DNA of 64,000 bases from Longimicrobiales bacterium (GTDB lineage: Bacteria > Gemmatimonadota > Gemmatimonadetes > Longimicrobiales > Gaopeijiaceae). A program made the position numbers and the translations under genes. The notes under the pieces were generated by a model that worked only from the letters and a program-made list of their open reading frames with translations, ran no database searches and had not been told where the DNA came from. Location: the NCBI GenBank assembly GCA_958296005.1, contig CATQHQ010000002.1, positions 986,501-1,050,500 on the forward strand, in the 5' to 3' direction. This document shows positions 40,880 through 49,549 of the stretch, piece by piece (position 1 is the first letter of the stretch; each line of letters starts with the position of its first letter).

Positions 40880-41275
40880 ATGACGAGCACGATGGCGGTC
40901 GCGGTGCCGCTCCTGGAACTTGCTCACGCCCGTTCCGGCGACAAGGGCGACACTGCGAACGTGGGCGTCGTCGCGTACGACGAAGAGGACTACCCGCTTC
41001 TCGTGGAGCAGCTCACGGCGGAGCGGGTCAAGGAGCACTTCGGCGACTTGGTGATCGGCCCAGTGGAGCGGTTCGAGCTCCCCAACCTCCACGCCCTCAA
41101 CTTCCTGCTGCACGAGGCGCTGGACGGTGGCGGCACCGTCTCCCTCATGACCGACGCCCAAGGAAAGGTCTTCAGCACTGCCTTGCTTCGGATGCGGATC
41201 GCGGTGCCCGCCGAAGTCGCAGACCGAGTCAGGGGCAGGGGACGACACCCGGGCACGGCAACGAGGACCGGATGA
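40880..41275 (+). CDS. AtuA-like ferredoxin-fold domain protein (detached AtuA C-terminus)
   Basis: A 131-aa protein with LLELAHARSGDKGDTANVGVVAYD, the hallmark of the C-terminal domain of AtuA proteins, then FGDLVIGPVERFELPNLHALNFLLHEALDGGG. It starts 10 bases after the AtuA stop in another frame and has its own ATG. Clean ends, rather than a homologous run-on between the two frames, suggest a true split gene instead of a sequencing frameshift. Its 3' end overlaps the hydratase ATG by 4 bases. Function with AtuA is presumed to be as a heteromer. Confidence 0.87.
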   Translation: MTSTMAVAVPLLELAHARSGDKGDTANVGVVAYDEEDYPLLVEQLTAERVKEHFGDLVIGPVERFELPNLHALNFLLHEALDGGGTVSLMTDAQGKVFSTALLRMRIAVPAEVADRVRGRGRHPGTATRTG

Positions 41276-42060
41276 CCGCGATCGAGCCCCAGCCGCTCGT
41301 CCTCTGCGAGGTCGAGGAGGCGGGCGTTGCGAGAGTGACGCTTAACCGGCCCAAGAAGCGGAACGCGCTGAACGCGGCGATGATCGCGGAGCTGTCCCGC
41401 CACGTGGCGCGACTGGGCGACGACCCGCACGTGCGCGTGGTCGCGCTCCGGGGCGCCGGCGGCGACTTCTGTGCCGGCGCCGACTTGGCCGAGCTGGCGG
41501 CCTCCCGCGACCTGGGGCCGGAGGAAGGGTTGGCCCAAGCCCAGCACCTCGGGGACGTCTTCGTCGCGGTTCGGAGGCTGCCGAAGCCGATCGTGGCGGT
41601 CGTCGAGGGCCGAGCGCTGGGCGGTGGGTGCGGACTGGCTTCGGCGTGCGATCTGGTCCTTGCCCACCAGGAGGCGCGCTTCGGCTACCCGGAGGTGCGC
41701 ATCGGCCTCGTCCCGGCGCTGGTCATGGCTGGGCTGCGAAGGCGAGTCACCGAGTCCACCGCCTTCGAGCTGGCGGTGCGCGGCCACACGATCGGCGCGA
41801 CGGAAGCCAGGGCCCTCGGCTTGGTCGACCGCGTCGTTCCCGGCGAGGCCTTCGAGCCTGCCGTCCGCGAGTACCTGGCGGATCTGGCCGACCGGCCTCC
41901 GACGGCCGTCGCACTCACCAAGCGGCTCGTCTACGGCACGGAGGGCGCGTCGTTCGAGGATGCGGTGGCCAGAGGCGCGGAGGTCAACGCCGTGGCACGC
42001 CTGACTCGGGAGTGCAGGGAAGGGGTGGACCGCTTCCTCCGCCACAAGGATCGGTCCTGA
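41272..42060 (+). CDS. enoyl-CoA hydratase/isomerase, LiuC/AtuE-like
   Basis: A 262-aa crotonase-fold enzyme. FCAGADLAELAASRD forms the first oxyanion block, ALGGGCGLASACDL the second. The usual first catalytic Glu (GGGxEL) is absent, replaced in GGGCGL, but PEVRIGLVP keeps the second Glu. This combination occurs in methylglutaconyl-/isohexenylglutaconyl-CoA hydratases (LiuC, AtuE), fitting the carboxylase-AtuA neighbours. It starts within the end of the AtuA-like domain gene. A sequential pathway of carboxylation then hydration is inferred. Confidence 0.87.
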   Translation: MTAIEPQPLVLCEVEEAGVARVTLNRPKKRNALNAAMIAELSRHVARLGDDPHVRVVALRGAGGDFCAGADLAELAASRDLGPEEGLAQAQHLGDVFVAVRRLPKPIVAVVEGRALGGGCGLASACDLVLAHQEARFGYPEVRIGLVPALVMAGLRRRVTESTAFELAVRGHTIGATEARALGLVDRVVPGEAFEPAVREYLADLADRPPTAVALTKRLVYGTEGASFEDAVARGAEVNAVARLTRECREGVDRFLRHKDRS

Positions 42061-42062
42061 CC

Positions 42063-42272
42063 GTGGTGCTAAGGCCTTCGCGAAGCCGCTCCGGAGAGGA
42101 CGACCCTTACGTCCACTGGAAGGTGCGCCTGTTCGGTGCGGGCGCGTTGCTCGCGTTGACGGGGATGGGAACCGGGCTTGGCTGGCTCGTCTGGGCGGGA
42201 ATGGCCTTACTGGGGGTCGGCCTCGGGCTCCGGTTTCTGCCGCGGCCAAAGGAGCAGCCGAAGCAGGAGTAG
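42063..42272 (+). CDS. small two-helix membrane protein
   Basis: A 69-aa open frame beginning GTG GTG two bases after the hydratase stop. It has a polar start, then KVRLFGAGALLALTGMGTGLGWLVWAGMALLGVGLGLRFL, two hydrophobic helices separated by glycine turns, and a Lys/Gln/Glu tail. No family is recognised. The hydrophobic pattern and tight spacing make it a credible gene, but there is no homology to confirm it. Confidence 0.5.
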   Translation: MVLRPSRSRSGEDDPYVHWKVRLFGAGALLALTGMGTGLGWLVWAGMALLGVGLGLRFLPRPKEQPKQE

Positions 42273-42332
42273 CCGGAGCCGCAGCCCGTTCCGCCATGTC
42301 CGTGTCCCACCCGATGTGCCTTATTGGCGGCC

Positions 42333-43853
42333 ATGGAACCCGCACGCGCCGTCCCGTACCCCCCTTCCGCCGCTCGGGCCGTGCTCCGCAAGCACTTTGG
42401 CTTCGACGGCTTTCGCCCCGGCCAAGAGCGCCTCGTGTGCGCCGTTCTCGCGGGCCGCGACGCCCTGGGAGTCCTCCCCACCGGCGGCGGGAAGACCCTC
42501 TGCTTCCAGCTGCCTGCCTTCGTCCTGGAGGGGCTGGTCGTCGTGATCAGCCCCCTCATCTCCCTGATGCAGGACCAAGTCGACCGAGCCGGTCGTCTCG
42601 GCCTCCGAGCCGCCTCCCTGACCTCTCAAGACCCGGAAGCCGAGCAGCGCCGCACCGAGCAGGCGATCCGGGAGAACCGCCTCGATCTCCTCTTCTGCTC
42701 GCCGGAGCGACTCGAAGCGACCAGACTGCGAGCCCTGCTGGGCGAAGCCCGGATCTCCCTGATCACGATCGACGAGGCCCACTGCATCTCGGAGTGGGGC
42801 CACGAGTTTCGCCCAGCGTTCCGTCGCATCCGCGCCCTCCGGGCCGTCGCTCCCGCGCCCGTGCTGGCCGTCACCGCCACCGCCACGCCGGCGGTCCGCG
42901 ACGACATCGTGCAGGTGGCCGGCATGAACGACCCACTTCGCGTCGTCACTTCCTTCGACCGCCCCAACATCCGCTGGCTCGTCGCCCGGTGCAGCCCCGG
43001 CGGCGACAGGGTCCGCGCCATCGTCCGCGTGCTTCGCCGCCTGCCGTCCGACTCCTCGGGAAGGGCCGTCATCGTCTACGCCCCCACGCGCCGGCAAGTC
43101 GTCGCGGTTCGCCGGGCGCTGGCCAGCTTGGGGACCGTGGGGGACGCCTACCACGCCGCCCTCCCGGGGAAGGAGCGGCAAGCCGTCCAGCAGCGGTTCA
43201 TGTCCGGCGAGTCCAACGTCGTGGTGGCCACCTGCGCCTTTGGGATGGGCATCGACAGAGGCGACGTCTGCGCCGTCTTCCACTACGCCTTCCCGGGCTC
43301 GCTGGAGAGCTACTACCAGGAAGCGGGCCGGGCCGGACGCGACGGCGCCCCGTCGATCGCCCTGGGGTTCGTCGCATCGAGCGACTGGAAGGTCCCCCAG
43401 TCCTTTCTGGACCGATCGTTTCCGCCGGAACGGGAAGTGCTGGAGCTGCTCGGCAAGATCAAGGCGACGACCCGAGGGACCGCCGGCCTCCCTACGGCCC
43501 GCGACCTCGCCGGCCCCGGCGACGCCAACGTGCCCCACCTCAAGTGGCTGGGCCGCTCCGGCGCCGTTCGGCTGTCCCCGGCGTTCACCGAGTGGGTCGA
43601 GAGCTGGCCCGACGGGGAGGCCGAAGGGCCGCCCTCCGTCCAAGGCCCCGCCGCCTTCGTCACCGGAGCGCCTCCCGACTTCGCTTCCCTTTCCGCCGCG
43701 CGCAACCAGTCGCTGGAACGGCTTCGCGCGATGCGCAGGTACTGCGGTCGATGGAGGTGCCGAAGGGCGTCGCTTCTGCGTTATCTTGGAGAGACGCCTG
43801 CCCGCCGGTCTTGCGGGTCCTGCGATCTGTGCGAACGTCGCGCCCCGCCGTAG
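42333..43853 (+). CDS. recQ: RecQ-family ATP-dependent DNA helicase
   Basis: Superfamily-2 3'-5' helicase of about 506 aa. The RecQ motif 0 FGFDGFRPGQERLV precedes motif I VLPTGGGKTLCFQLPA, Ia SPLISLMQDQV, II IDEAHCISEWGHEFRPAF, III LAVTATATP, and VI QEAGRAGRDG. A zinc-binding module YCGRWRCRRASLLRYLGE with CGSCDLCE closes the protein; there is no HRDC domain, so it is a short RecQ. ATG 42333 is preferred; a TTG at 42324 gives three extra residues. It sits between acyl-CoA genes without obvious functional connection. Confidence 0.92.
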   Translation: MEPARAVPYPPSAARAVLRKHFGFDGFRPGQERLVCAVLAGRDALGVLPTGGGKTLCFQLPAFVLEGLVVVISPLISLMQDQVDRAGRLGLRAASLTSQDPEAEQRRTEQAIRENRLDLLFCSPERLEATRLRALLGEARISLITIDEAHCISEWGHEFRPAFRRIRALRAVAPAPVLAVTATATPAVRDDIVQVAGMNDPLRVVTSFDRPNIRWLVARCSPGGDRVRAIVRVLRRLPSDSSGRAVIVYAPTRRQVVAVRRALASLGTVGDAYHAALPGKERQAVQQRFMSGESNVVVATCAFGMGIDRGDVCAVFHYAFPGSLESYYQEAGRAGRDGAPSIALGFVASSDWKVPQSFLDRSFPPEREVLELLGKIKATTRGTAGLPTARDLAGPGDANVPHLKWLGRSGAVRLSPAFTEWVESWPDGEAEGPPSVQGPAAFVTGAPPDFASLSAARNQSLERLRAMRRYCGRWRCRRASLLRYLGETPARRSCGSCDLCERRAPP

Positions 43854-43893
43854 CCACCCCCCAACTCTGCCGAAGTCCTCCTGTCGCCTCCGC

Positions 43894-45105
43894 ATGGACC
43901 CTTACCTGAACCAGGAACACCACGGCCTCCAGGCCCAGGTTCGGGAGTTCGCGCTGAAATCCATCGTCCCCGTGGCCCGGGAGCTGGACGAGACTGCCCG
44001 CTTCCCGTGGGACAACGTCAAGGCGATCGGCGAACGGGGCTGGCTCGGCGTCCCCGTCCCGAAGGAGCTGGGCGGCATGGGCCGCGACTACCTTAGCTAT
44101 GTACTCGTGGTCGAGGAGCTGGCCAAGCACGACGCCAGCCACGCCATCACCGTCTCTGCCCACACCACGCTAGGCACCACGCCGATCCTCGCCTTCGGCA
44201 ACGAAGCACAGAAGGCCCGCTTCGTCCCTCTGCTCGCCACGGGTCAGGTGCTCGGGGGGTTCGGCCTCACGGAACCCGGCGCCGGCTCCGACTCCTCGGG
44301 AACCCGCACCCGTGCCCTCCGTCGGAACGGCGGCTACGCGATCAACGGAAGCAAGATATTCATCACCCACGCCGGCGTCGGAGAGGTCTTCACCGTCACA
44401 GCGGTCACGGATCCGGCCAGGGGTCACCACGGGATCACCAACTTTGTGGTGTGCAAGCCTACAGTTGAGATGGAGGAAGCCCAGAGGACCGGCATCGGCC
44501 ACCGGCCCGAACTGCCCTACACCCACGGGGTGACCGCGGGCGAAAAGGAGGACAAGCTCGGCTGGCGCGCCTCCGACACGCGGGAGCTCCACATGCAGGA
44601 CGCCTGGGTAAGCGAGGAGCAGCGCGTAGGCGAAGAGGGCCAGGGGTTCGCCAACTTCATGAAGACGCTGGACGCGGGGCGGATCGGGATCGCGGCCCTC
44701 TCGCTGGGACTGGCCCAAGGCGCCTTGGACGCCGCCGTAGAGTACACGGCTCGCCGGCGCCAGTTCGGACGTCCCGTCTGGGAGTTTCAGGACGTTCGGT
44801 TCGGCTTGGCCGGGCTGGCGGCGGAGGTCCAGGCCGCTCGCCACCTCACCTACCACGCCGCGTGGCTGAAGGACAGGGGACGCCCCTTCGCCAAGGAGGC
44901 GGCGATGGCCAAGCTGGTGGCGTCCGAACTGGCCACGAAGACGGCGCGGGCGGCGATCCAGTACATGGGCGCCGCAGGCTATACGAACGAATACCCGGTC
45001 GAACGCGTCCTACGCGACGCGAAGGCGTGCGAGATCGGCGAAGGAACGAGCGAAATACAGAAAATCGTGATCGGCCGTCACCTGCTGAGGGAGCTGGACG
45101 CGTGA
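43894..45105 (+). CDS. acyl-CoA dehydrogenase
   Basis: A 403-aa flavoprotein for alpha,beta-dehydrogenation of acyl-CoA thioesters. WLGVPVPKELGGMGRDYLSYVLVVEELAKHDASHA is the N-terminal helical region. FGLTEPGAGSDSSGTRTRA and GSKIFITHAGVG are flavin/substrate blocks. FGRPVWEFQDVRFGLAGL and GAAGYTNEYPVERVLRDAKACEIGEGTSEIQ mark the C-terminal domain. The catalytic-base region is GTSEIQ-type, with Glu in EIGEGTSEIQ. It starts at ATG 43894, 40 bases after recQ, and could serve the same branched-acid pathway as the 37-42 kb genes. Confidence 0.92.
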   Translation: MDPYLNQEHHGLQAQVREFALKSIVPVARELDETARFPWDNVKAIGERGWLGVPVPKELGGMGRDYLSYVLVVEELAKHDASHAITVSAHTTLGTTPILAFGNEAQKARFVPLLATGQVLGGFGLTEPGAGSDSSGTRTRALRRNGGYAINGSKIFITHAGVGEVFTVTAVTDPARGHHGITNFVVCKPTVEMEEAQRTGIGHRPELPYTHGVTAGEKEDKLGWRASDTRELHMQDAWVSEEQRVGEEGQGFANFMKTLDAGRIGIAALSLGLAQGALDAAVEYTARRRQFGRPVWEFQDVRFGLAGLAAEVQAARHLTYHAAWLKDRGRPFAKEAAMAKLVASELATKTARAAIQYMGAAGYTNEYPVERVLRDAKACEIGEGTSEIQKIVIGRHLLRELDA

Positions 45106-45159
45106 GCGCGTTCGCCCTCGCAGCGCTTCGGTGGCGGCCCGTCGCCATGGAGACAATCG

Positions 45160-46710
45160 TTGAAGAGAGAAATCCTCGTCAGTGCCTCGGACCAGGAGTC
45201 CTGGGTCGCGCTGAAGGAAGACGGACGGCTCGCTGAGCTCATGTTCGACCGGCCCGACCAGGGCCGCATCGTAGGCAACATCTTCTTGGGACGGGTGGAC
45301 GCGGTCCTCCCCGGCATACAAGCCGCTTTCGTGGATATCGGCGAAGAAAAGGCGGCGTTTCTGCACGCTTCGGACGTCGAGACGGGCGACAACGGCCAGG
45401 AGCGAGCCTCGCCGGGGCAGGACGGCAAACCGGAGCCGCAACGCCGAGGGCGAAGCCGCAACGCTCCGCCGATTCAGGACGCGTTGCAAAGGGACCAAGT
45501 CCTGCTGGTGCAAGTCACCAAGGAGTCGATCTCCACGAAGGGTCCACGGGTGACCACGCAGATCTCCCTTCCGGGGCGGTTCCTAGTCTACCTGCCCAAC
45601 GCCGGCAACGTGGGCGTAAGCCGCAAGATCGGACAGAGGAGCGAACGGGCGCGCCTCCGCGCGATGGTCAGGGAAGTGATCGGCGACGGCACGGGGGGCG
45701 CCATCGTACGCACCGCCGGGGAAGAGCTGACGCAGAAGAAGCTGGAGCGCGAGTACAGCGAGCTCCGCCGCCTCTGGGAATCGTTGGAGCAACGCGCCAA
45801 ACTGGCCCAGGCGCCTACCCTGGTGCACGAAGACGAGAAGCTGGTGTCGGGCGTGGTCCGCGATCTGTTCACCGACAAGTTCGAAGCCGTCACCGTCGAC
45901 GACCGGCAGCTTCACCAGCAGATCCTCAAGTACGTCAAGACCTTCGATCCCGAGTTGGCGGACCGCATTCACTACTACGGCGAGAAGAAGCCCCTCTTCG
46001 ACCAAGCCGGGATCGAGGAGGAGATCCAGCGCGCCTTCCGTCGTCGCGTCGAGCTGCCCACGGGAGGTCACGTGATCATCGAGCAGACCGAGGCCCTGGT
46101 CTCGGTCGACGTGAACACGGGACGCTTCACCGGCAAGAAGAAGGACCCGGAGGACACGATCCTCAAGACCAACTTGGACGCGGCTCGGGAGATCGCGAAC
46201 CAGCTTCGGTTGCGAGACGTGGGCGGCATCGTCGTCATCGACTTCATCGACATGGAGCGACAGCAGAACCGGAGCCGGGTCCTCCACGAGCTCCGCAGCC
46301 ACCTTGGACGAGACCGGGCACGGACCAAGACGTGGGAACTCTCGGAGCTGGGGTTGGTCGAGATGACCCGCCAGCGGGTGCGCCCGTCCCTCCTCCACTC
46401 CCTAACCGAGCCGTGCGCCGCCTGCGGGGGCACCGGCCGGGTCTGGACGGCGCCGACCTTGGTGCGCGAGATCGAGAGGTGCGTCCGTCGAGCTGCGGCA
46501 CTGGGCGACGAGAAGCAGCTGCTGGTTCGCGTCCACCCCGGAGTGGCGCTTCAGGTCATGGAGTTCGAACCCCGCTTCGTCCGCGACTTGGCTCGTCGCA
46601 CGCGGTTGCGGCTGGACCTGCGGGACGACCCGCTGCTGCGCCACGACGAGTTCCGCATCCTGTCGGGAAAGGCCCAGGTGGACGTGACCGACAAGTACCG
46701 AGCCGCGTAG
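45160..46710 (+). CDS. rng: ribonuclease E/G family protein
   Basis: Endoribonuclease for rRNA/mRNA processing. The 516-aa protein starts at TTG 45160 with GGAG upstream. The S1 domain is split (GRIVGNIFLGRVDAVLPGIQAAFVDIG, residues 36-62, and the CAP strand FLVYLPNAGNVGVS). The 5'-sensor, DNase I-like catalytic subdomain VSVDVNTG and VVIDFIDM (the paired metal aspartates) and the zinc-link CAACGG are present. A Gln/Arg-rich insertion (about 78-105) lies in the S1 region. Length is close to RNase G (about 490 aa); no long degradosome tail of RNase E. It precedes rplU-rpmA, a common bacterial arrangement. Confidence 0.93.
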   Translation: MKREILVSASDQESWVALKEDGRLAELMFDRPDQGRIVGNIFLGRVDAVLPGIQAAFVDIGEEKAAFLHASDVETGDNGQERASPGQDGKPEPQRRGRSRNAPPIQDALQRDQVLLVQVTKESISTKGPRVTTQISLPGRFLVYLPNAGNVGVSRKIGQRSERARLRAMVREVIGDGTGGAIVRTAGEELTQKKLEREYSELRRLWESLEQRAKLAQAPTLVHEDEKLVSGVVRDLFTDKFEAVTVDDRQLHQQILKYVKTFDPELADRIHYYGEKKPLFDQAGIEEEIQRAFRRRVELPTGGHVIIEQTEALVSVDVNTGRFTGKKKDPEDTILKTNLDAAREIANQLRLRDVGGIVVIDFIDMERQQNRSRVLHELRSHLGRDRARTKTWELSELGLVEMTRQRVRPSLLHSLTEPCAACGGTGRVWTAPTLVREIERCVRRAAALGDEKQLLVRVHPGVALQVMEFEPRFVRDLARRTRLRLDLRDDPLLRHDEFRILSGKAQVDVTDKYRAA

Positions 46711-46711
46711 C

Positions 46712-46739
46712 TTGACCTTGGCTCCGACATTGGTAGCTT
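46712..46739 (+). promoter_or_regulatory. possible promoter for rplU-rpmA
   Basis: TTGACC (46712-46717) and TAGCTT (46734-46739) are 16 bases apart; the -35 matches five of six positions, the -10 only three. It lies directly after the rng stop, so it would allow separate transcription of the ribosomal-protein genes. Confidence 0.3.
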
Positions 46740-46741
46740 CA

Positions 46742-46783
46742 GACGGGCGGTTCAGTAGCGCCCTGCGGCGACGACCGCCCGTC
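46742..46783 (+). promoter_or_regulatory. rplU leader hairpin
   Basis: GACGGGCGGT (46742-46751) is perfectly complementary to ACCGCCCGTC (46774-46783), with a nested CGCC/GGCG pair in the loop. The structure ends 42 bases before the L21 ATG and has no U-run, so it is more likely a leader structure, perhaps for ribosomal-protein feedback, than a terminator. The pairing is directly visible; the role is inferred. Confidence 0.45.
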
Positions 46784-46825
46784 GGCGCGAGCCCCCGACC
46801 GACTCCAGACGCATAGGATACGTTC

Positions 46826-47137
46826 ATGTTTGCGGTATTCAGAACCGGCGGCAAGCAGTTTCGGGCAGAGCCGGGCTCCACGCTGTTCGTGCCCACCCTG
46901 GCCGCCGAGCCGGGGAGCACGGTGACGTTCGACGACGTGCTGCTGGCGTCCGAGGGCGACCGCGTCGCCGTTGGAGCGCCAACGGTCGAGGGAGCGCACG
47001 TGACGGCCGAGGTGCTGGCCCACGACCGGACCAAGAAGATCATCGTCTTCAAGCGGAAGCGGCGGAAGAAGTACCGGCGGAAGCAGGGGCACCGGCAGGG
47101 GTTCACGATCGTTCGCATCGGCGAGATCGTCATCTAG
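46826..47137 (+). CDS. rplU: 50S ribosomal protein L21
   Basis: A 103-aa ribosomal protein. [20 protein letters not shown] is the conserved L21 opening (YAVIxTGGKQYxV), and the C-terminus has [23 protein letters not shown], the basic 23S rRNA-binding segment (KxRRRKxYxRxxGHRQ). ATG start with normal length. It is 13 bases before rpmA, forming the usual L21-L27 pair. Confidence 0.97.
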   Translation: MFAVFRTGGKQFRAEPGSTLFVPTLAAEPGSTVTFDDVLLASEGDRVAVGAPTVEGAHVTAEVLAHDRTKKIIVFKRKRRKKYRRKQGHRQGFTIVRIGEIVI

Positions 47138-47150
47138 CGAGAGAAGACCG

Positions 47151-47411
47151 ATGGCTCACAAGAAAGGCGTAGGGTCGTCCCGCAACGGCCGCGACAGCAA
47201 CCCGAAACGCTTGGGCGTCAAGCGGTTCGCCGGCGAGAGTGTCCGCGCCGGAAATATCCTGATGCGCCAGCGTGGAACCCGGTTCCATCCTGGCGCCAAC
47301 GTGGGACTAGGCAGGGACCACACGCTCTTCGCGAAGGCCGACGGCGTCGTGAAGTTCGAGAACCTCCGCCGCCGCAGGGTGATCTCGGTCTACGCTCCGT
47401 CTATGGAGTGA
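47151..47411 (+). CDS. rpmA: 50S ribosomal protein L27
   Basis: An 86-aa ribosomal protein. [29 protein letters not shown] is the conserved L27 N-terminus, which reaches the peptidyl-transferase centre, and [26 protein letters not shown] is the central core. No N-terminal extension of the cleaved Firmicutes type is present, since the protein begins directly with the mature sequence. The gene ends the RNase-L21-L27 unit; obg is not adjacent. Confidence 0.97.
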   Translation: MAHKKGVGSSRNGRDSNPKRLGVKRFAGESVRAGNILMRQRGTRFHPGANVGLGRDHTLFAKADGVVKFENLRRRRVISVYAPSME

Positions 47412-47442
47412 CGCGGCGGCCGCCGGACGGGCCGGCCGAACC

Positions 47443-47745
47443 TTACCCCGACGGCTCGTCGTCCTCCCTCGCGGCTCGTTGCTCGCCCCGAGCCGCCGCC
47501 ATGACCTTCCACACCAGCTCCCGCACCAGCTCGTCGTCCAGCCCTTCGGCCCGCGCCAACTCCGCGGCGCGGCGCACGACGGCCGCTTCCCGGGCCGGGT
47601 CCGTCACGGGAAGCCCGAGTTGCCGCTTCAATGCGCCAATTCTGTGGACAAGCTCGTACCGGCGGGCGATCGCCCCGATCAGTTTGCGGTCGCACTGAAG
47701 AACCTCCTCGCGGAGGCGCGCCAACTCGGTCCGCGGGTCAGGCAT
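47443..47745 (-). CDS. chorismate mutase, AroQ type
   Basis: A 100-aa all-helical protein rearranging chorismate to prephenate for Phe/Tyr synthesis. ELARLREEVLQCDRKLIGAIARRYELVHRIGALKRQLGLPVTDPAREAAVVRRAAELAR matches the three-helix AroQ core: Arg in the first helix, Lys in GALKRQ, Asp and Arg in TDPAREAAV, and a C-terminal Lys/Gln region. It overlaps the end of the sodium symporter gene by 8 bases on the same strand. It could be a stand-alone mutase. Confidence 0.88.
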   Translation of the reverse strand: MPDPRTELARLREEVLQCDRKLIGAIARRYELVHRIGALKRQLGLPVTDPAREAAVVRRAAELARAEGLDDELVRELVWKVMAAARGEQRAAREDDEPSG

Positions 47746-49198
47746 CTACGAACGCGCTCACGTGCTGCTTGTCCTGGGGCTTCCCGGCCAGGCTCACGCC
47801 CAGCAGCACCGGGACGTGCACGATCAGGCCCAGTATCCCCTCGTGGAGTCCCAACGGCTTCCATTCCGGGAACAAGAAGAAGAGGACGGCGACAGCGGAG
47901 CCCGCCGCCAGCCCCGACACGACTCCAGCGGTCGTTGCGCGTCGCCAGTACATCGCCGCCAGCACCGCCGGCATGAACTGGCAGATCACCCCGTAGGACG
48001 CCAGCAGCAGATCCACCAGAGACGAGGAATCCGAGAGCGCCAGCACGTAGGCCAGCGCTCCCACGGCCACGACGAGCACCCGAATCAGGGTTCGCTGGCC
48101 CTTGTCCGACAGGCGGCGGAAGGGCTGGACCCCGTCCTCCACCACGACCGAGGCCCCCGCGTGCAGGAGCGCGTCGCCGGTGGACATCGAGGCCGACAGC
48201 GCTCCGGCGCAGAAGAGGCCGATCACCAGGGCGGGCAGTTCGGTGCGCAGGATCAGGAAGGGGAGGATGAAGTCGGGCTGCTCCGGCGACTCGGGGAAGA
48301 GCACGCCGGCGAACCCGATCAGGAACACGGGTATCAGGAACAGCTGGAACGTGGGGAAGAGGACCACGGTGCGACGGATGGTTTTGTCGTCCCTGGCGGT
48401 GAACGCCTTCATGAAGAGGTGGGGCAGCATCGTGAAGCCGATGGCGCTGACGAGGATAGCAGTCGAATACGCTCCCCAGCTCCATGCGTTTCCGCCGGGG
48501 TCCAGCCCGGGCACGGTCAGCAGTTCGGGACGGCTGGCCAGGATCTGCTCGAACATCGGGCCGATGCCGCCGTATAGCCGGTAGGGCAGGTAGATGCCCA
48601 GCGTCCACGCGATCGCCAGCATGAAGACGCCCTGGAAGGTGTTGGTCCATCCCACCGCCGCCACGCCGCTCGCCAGCACGTAGGCCATGACGATTCCGTA
48701 GGCGATCGCCGCTCCGGCAGCCAACGGGATCCGCCCGTCGGTGACCGCCTCGATGACGATGCCCGCGCCCCTCATCTGGATCGTGACGTAGGGCACGAAG
48801 GAGATCAGGGTCAGAACCGCCATGAGCACCGACAGGCCGCGGGAAGGGAACCGGCCAGTAAGAAGCTGTGCCTGGGTGACGAAGCCGAAGCGCCGCCCCA
48901 ACGCGGCGGCCTTGGGTCCCATCGCGTACCACGGGGCCATCCCCAGGGCGCCGTAGGACAGGATGTAGAAGGCGGCCGCGCCCCGCGAGTACGCCCAACC
49001 GGGTCCGCCCAGGAAGGCGAAGGCGGAGAACACCGAGGCGCCCGTGATGAAGTACATGACCAGCAGCCCGAAGTCCCGGTCGCCCGCCACATAGCCCTGC
49101 ACGCTCTTGGACGCCCGGCGGCCGGCCACGAGCCCGACCGCCAGCGTCGTCGCCAAGTAGCCGAAGACGAGGACGGTGATCAGCGTGAACTTATCCAT
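47738..49198 (-). CDS. sodium:solute symporter (SSS family)
   Basis: A Na+-coupled symporter of about 486 aa and 13 helices. MDKFTLITVLVFGYLATTLAVGLVAGRRASKSVQGYVAGDRDFGLLVMYF opens the protein, followed by FVTQAQLLTGRFPSRGLSVLMAV, VGWTNTFQGVFMLAIAW and ALSASMSTGDALLHAGASVVVED (the Ser/Thr Na2-site helix, as in PutP/PanF). The substrate is unknown; candidates are short-chain acids or pantothenate-like anions. I took ATG 49198; a GTG at 49207 would add three residues and places the GGAG site closer. The upstream DUF3311 gene overlaps it. Confidence 0.9.
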   Translation of the reverse strand: MDKFTLITVLVFGYLATTLAVGLVAGRRASKSVQGYVAGDRDFGLLVMYFITGASVFSAFAFLGGPGWAYSRGAAAFYILSYGALGMAPWYAMGPKAAALGRRFGFVTQAQLLTGRFPSRGLSVLMAVLTLISFVPYVTIQMRGAGIVIEAVTDGRIPLAAGAAIAYGIVMAYVLASGVAAVGWTNTFQGVFMLAIAWTLGIYLPYRLYGGIGPMFEQILASRPELLTVPGLDPGGNAWSWGAYSTAILVSAIGFTMLPHLFMKAFTARDDKTIRRTVVLFPTFQLFLIPVFLIGFAGVLFPESPEQPDFILPFLILRTELPALVIGLFCAGALSASMSTGDALLHAGASVVVEDGVQPFRRLSDKGQRTLIRVLVVAVGALAYVLALSDSSSLVDLLLASYGVICQFMPAVLAAMYWRRATTAGVVSGLAAGSAVAVLFFLFPEWKPLGLHEGILGLIVHVPVLLGVSLAGKPQDKQHVSAFVDA

Positions 49199-49430
49199 CG
49201 GCGCCACCGGACTCCCCGGCGTCGGCGGCCTCTCGACCGCGGGCCGCGTCCATCCGCCACAGCACGATCAGACTGCCCACGATCAGGATCGCCACGAGCG
49301 CCATCTGGCGGGGCATTCCCAGTACGAAAGGGGTGGGCGTGTTGACCAGGGTCTGGCCCGGCCACGTGACGGCGGCCAGGAAGACCAAGTGGTAGCACCA
49401 AGCGATTCGGCGCCAAGCGAGAAATGGCAT
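49191..49430 (-). CDS. DUF3311-type small membrane protein, symporter partner
   Basis: A 79-aa protein with two hydrophobic helices (AWCYHLVFLAAVTWPGQTLVNTPTPFVLGMPRQMALVAILIVGSLIVLW). The PFVLGMPRQM connecting loop resembles the loop of DUF3311/YhdT-like proteins that accompany SSS transporters as a small second gene. It starts at ATG 49430 and its 3' end overlaps the symporter start, so the pair is co-translated. A longer open frame upstream has no homology. Confidence 0.82.
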   Translation of the reverse strand: MPFLAWRRIAWCYHLVFLAAVTWPGQTLVNTPTPFVLGMPRQMALVAILIVGSLIVLWRMDAARGREAADAGESGGADG

Positions 49431-49549
49431 TCGGGGCGCGGGGCTCCTAGGAGTGACGCTTGCGGTTTCGGCGCATGTCGCCGGCGCGGTATAGTATTCT
49501 CCTTTCGCCGCCTTGGCTACGATCAAGATCGAGGACTCGGACAAGCCCC

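Noticed and set aside
40860-40890. Possible frameshift between AtuA and the 131-aa gene
   Set aside because: The upstream part ends cleanly after the family's domain boundary and the second part begins with its own ATG, so a natural gene split is more likely than a sequencing error.
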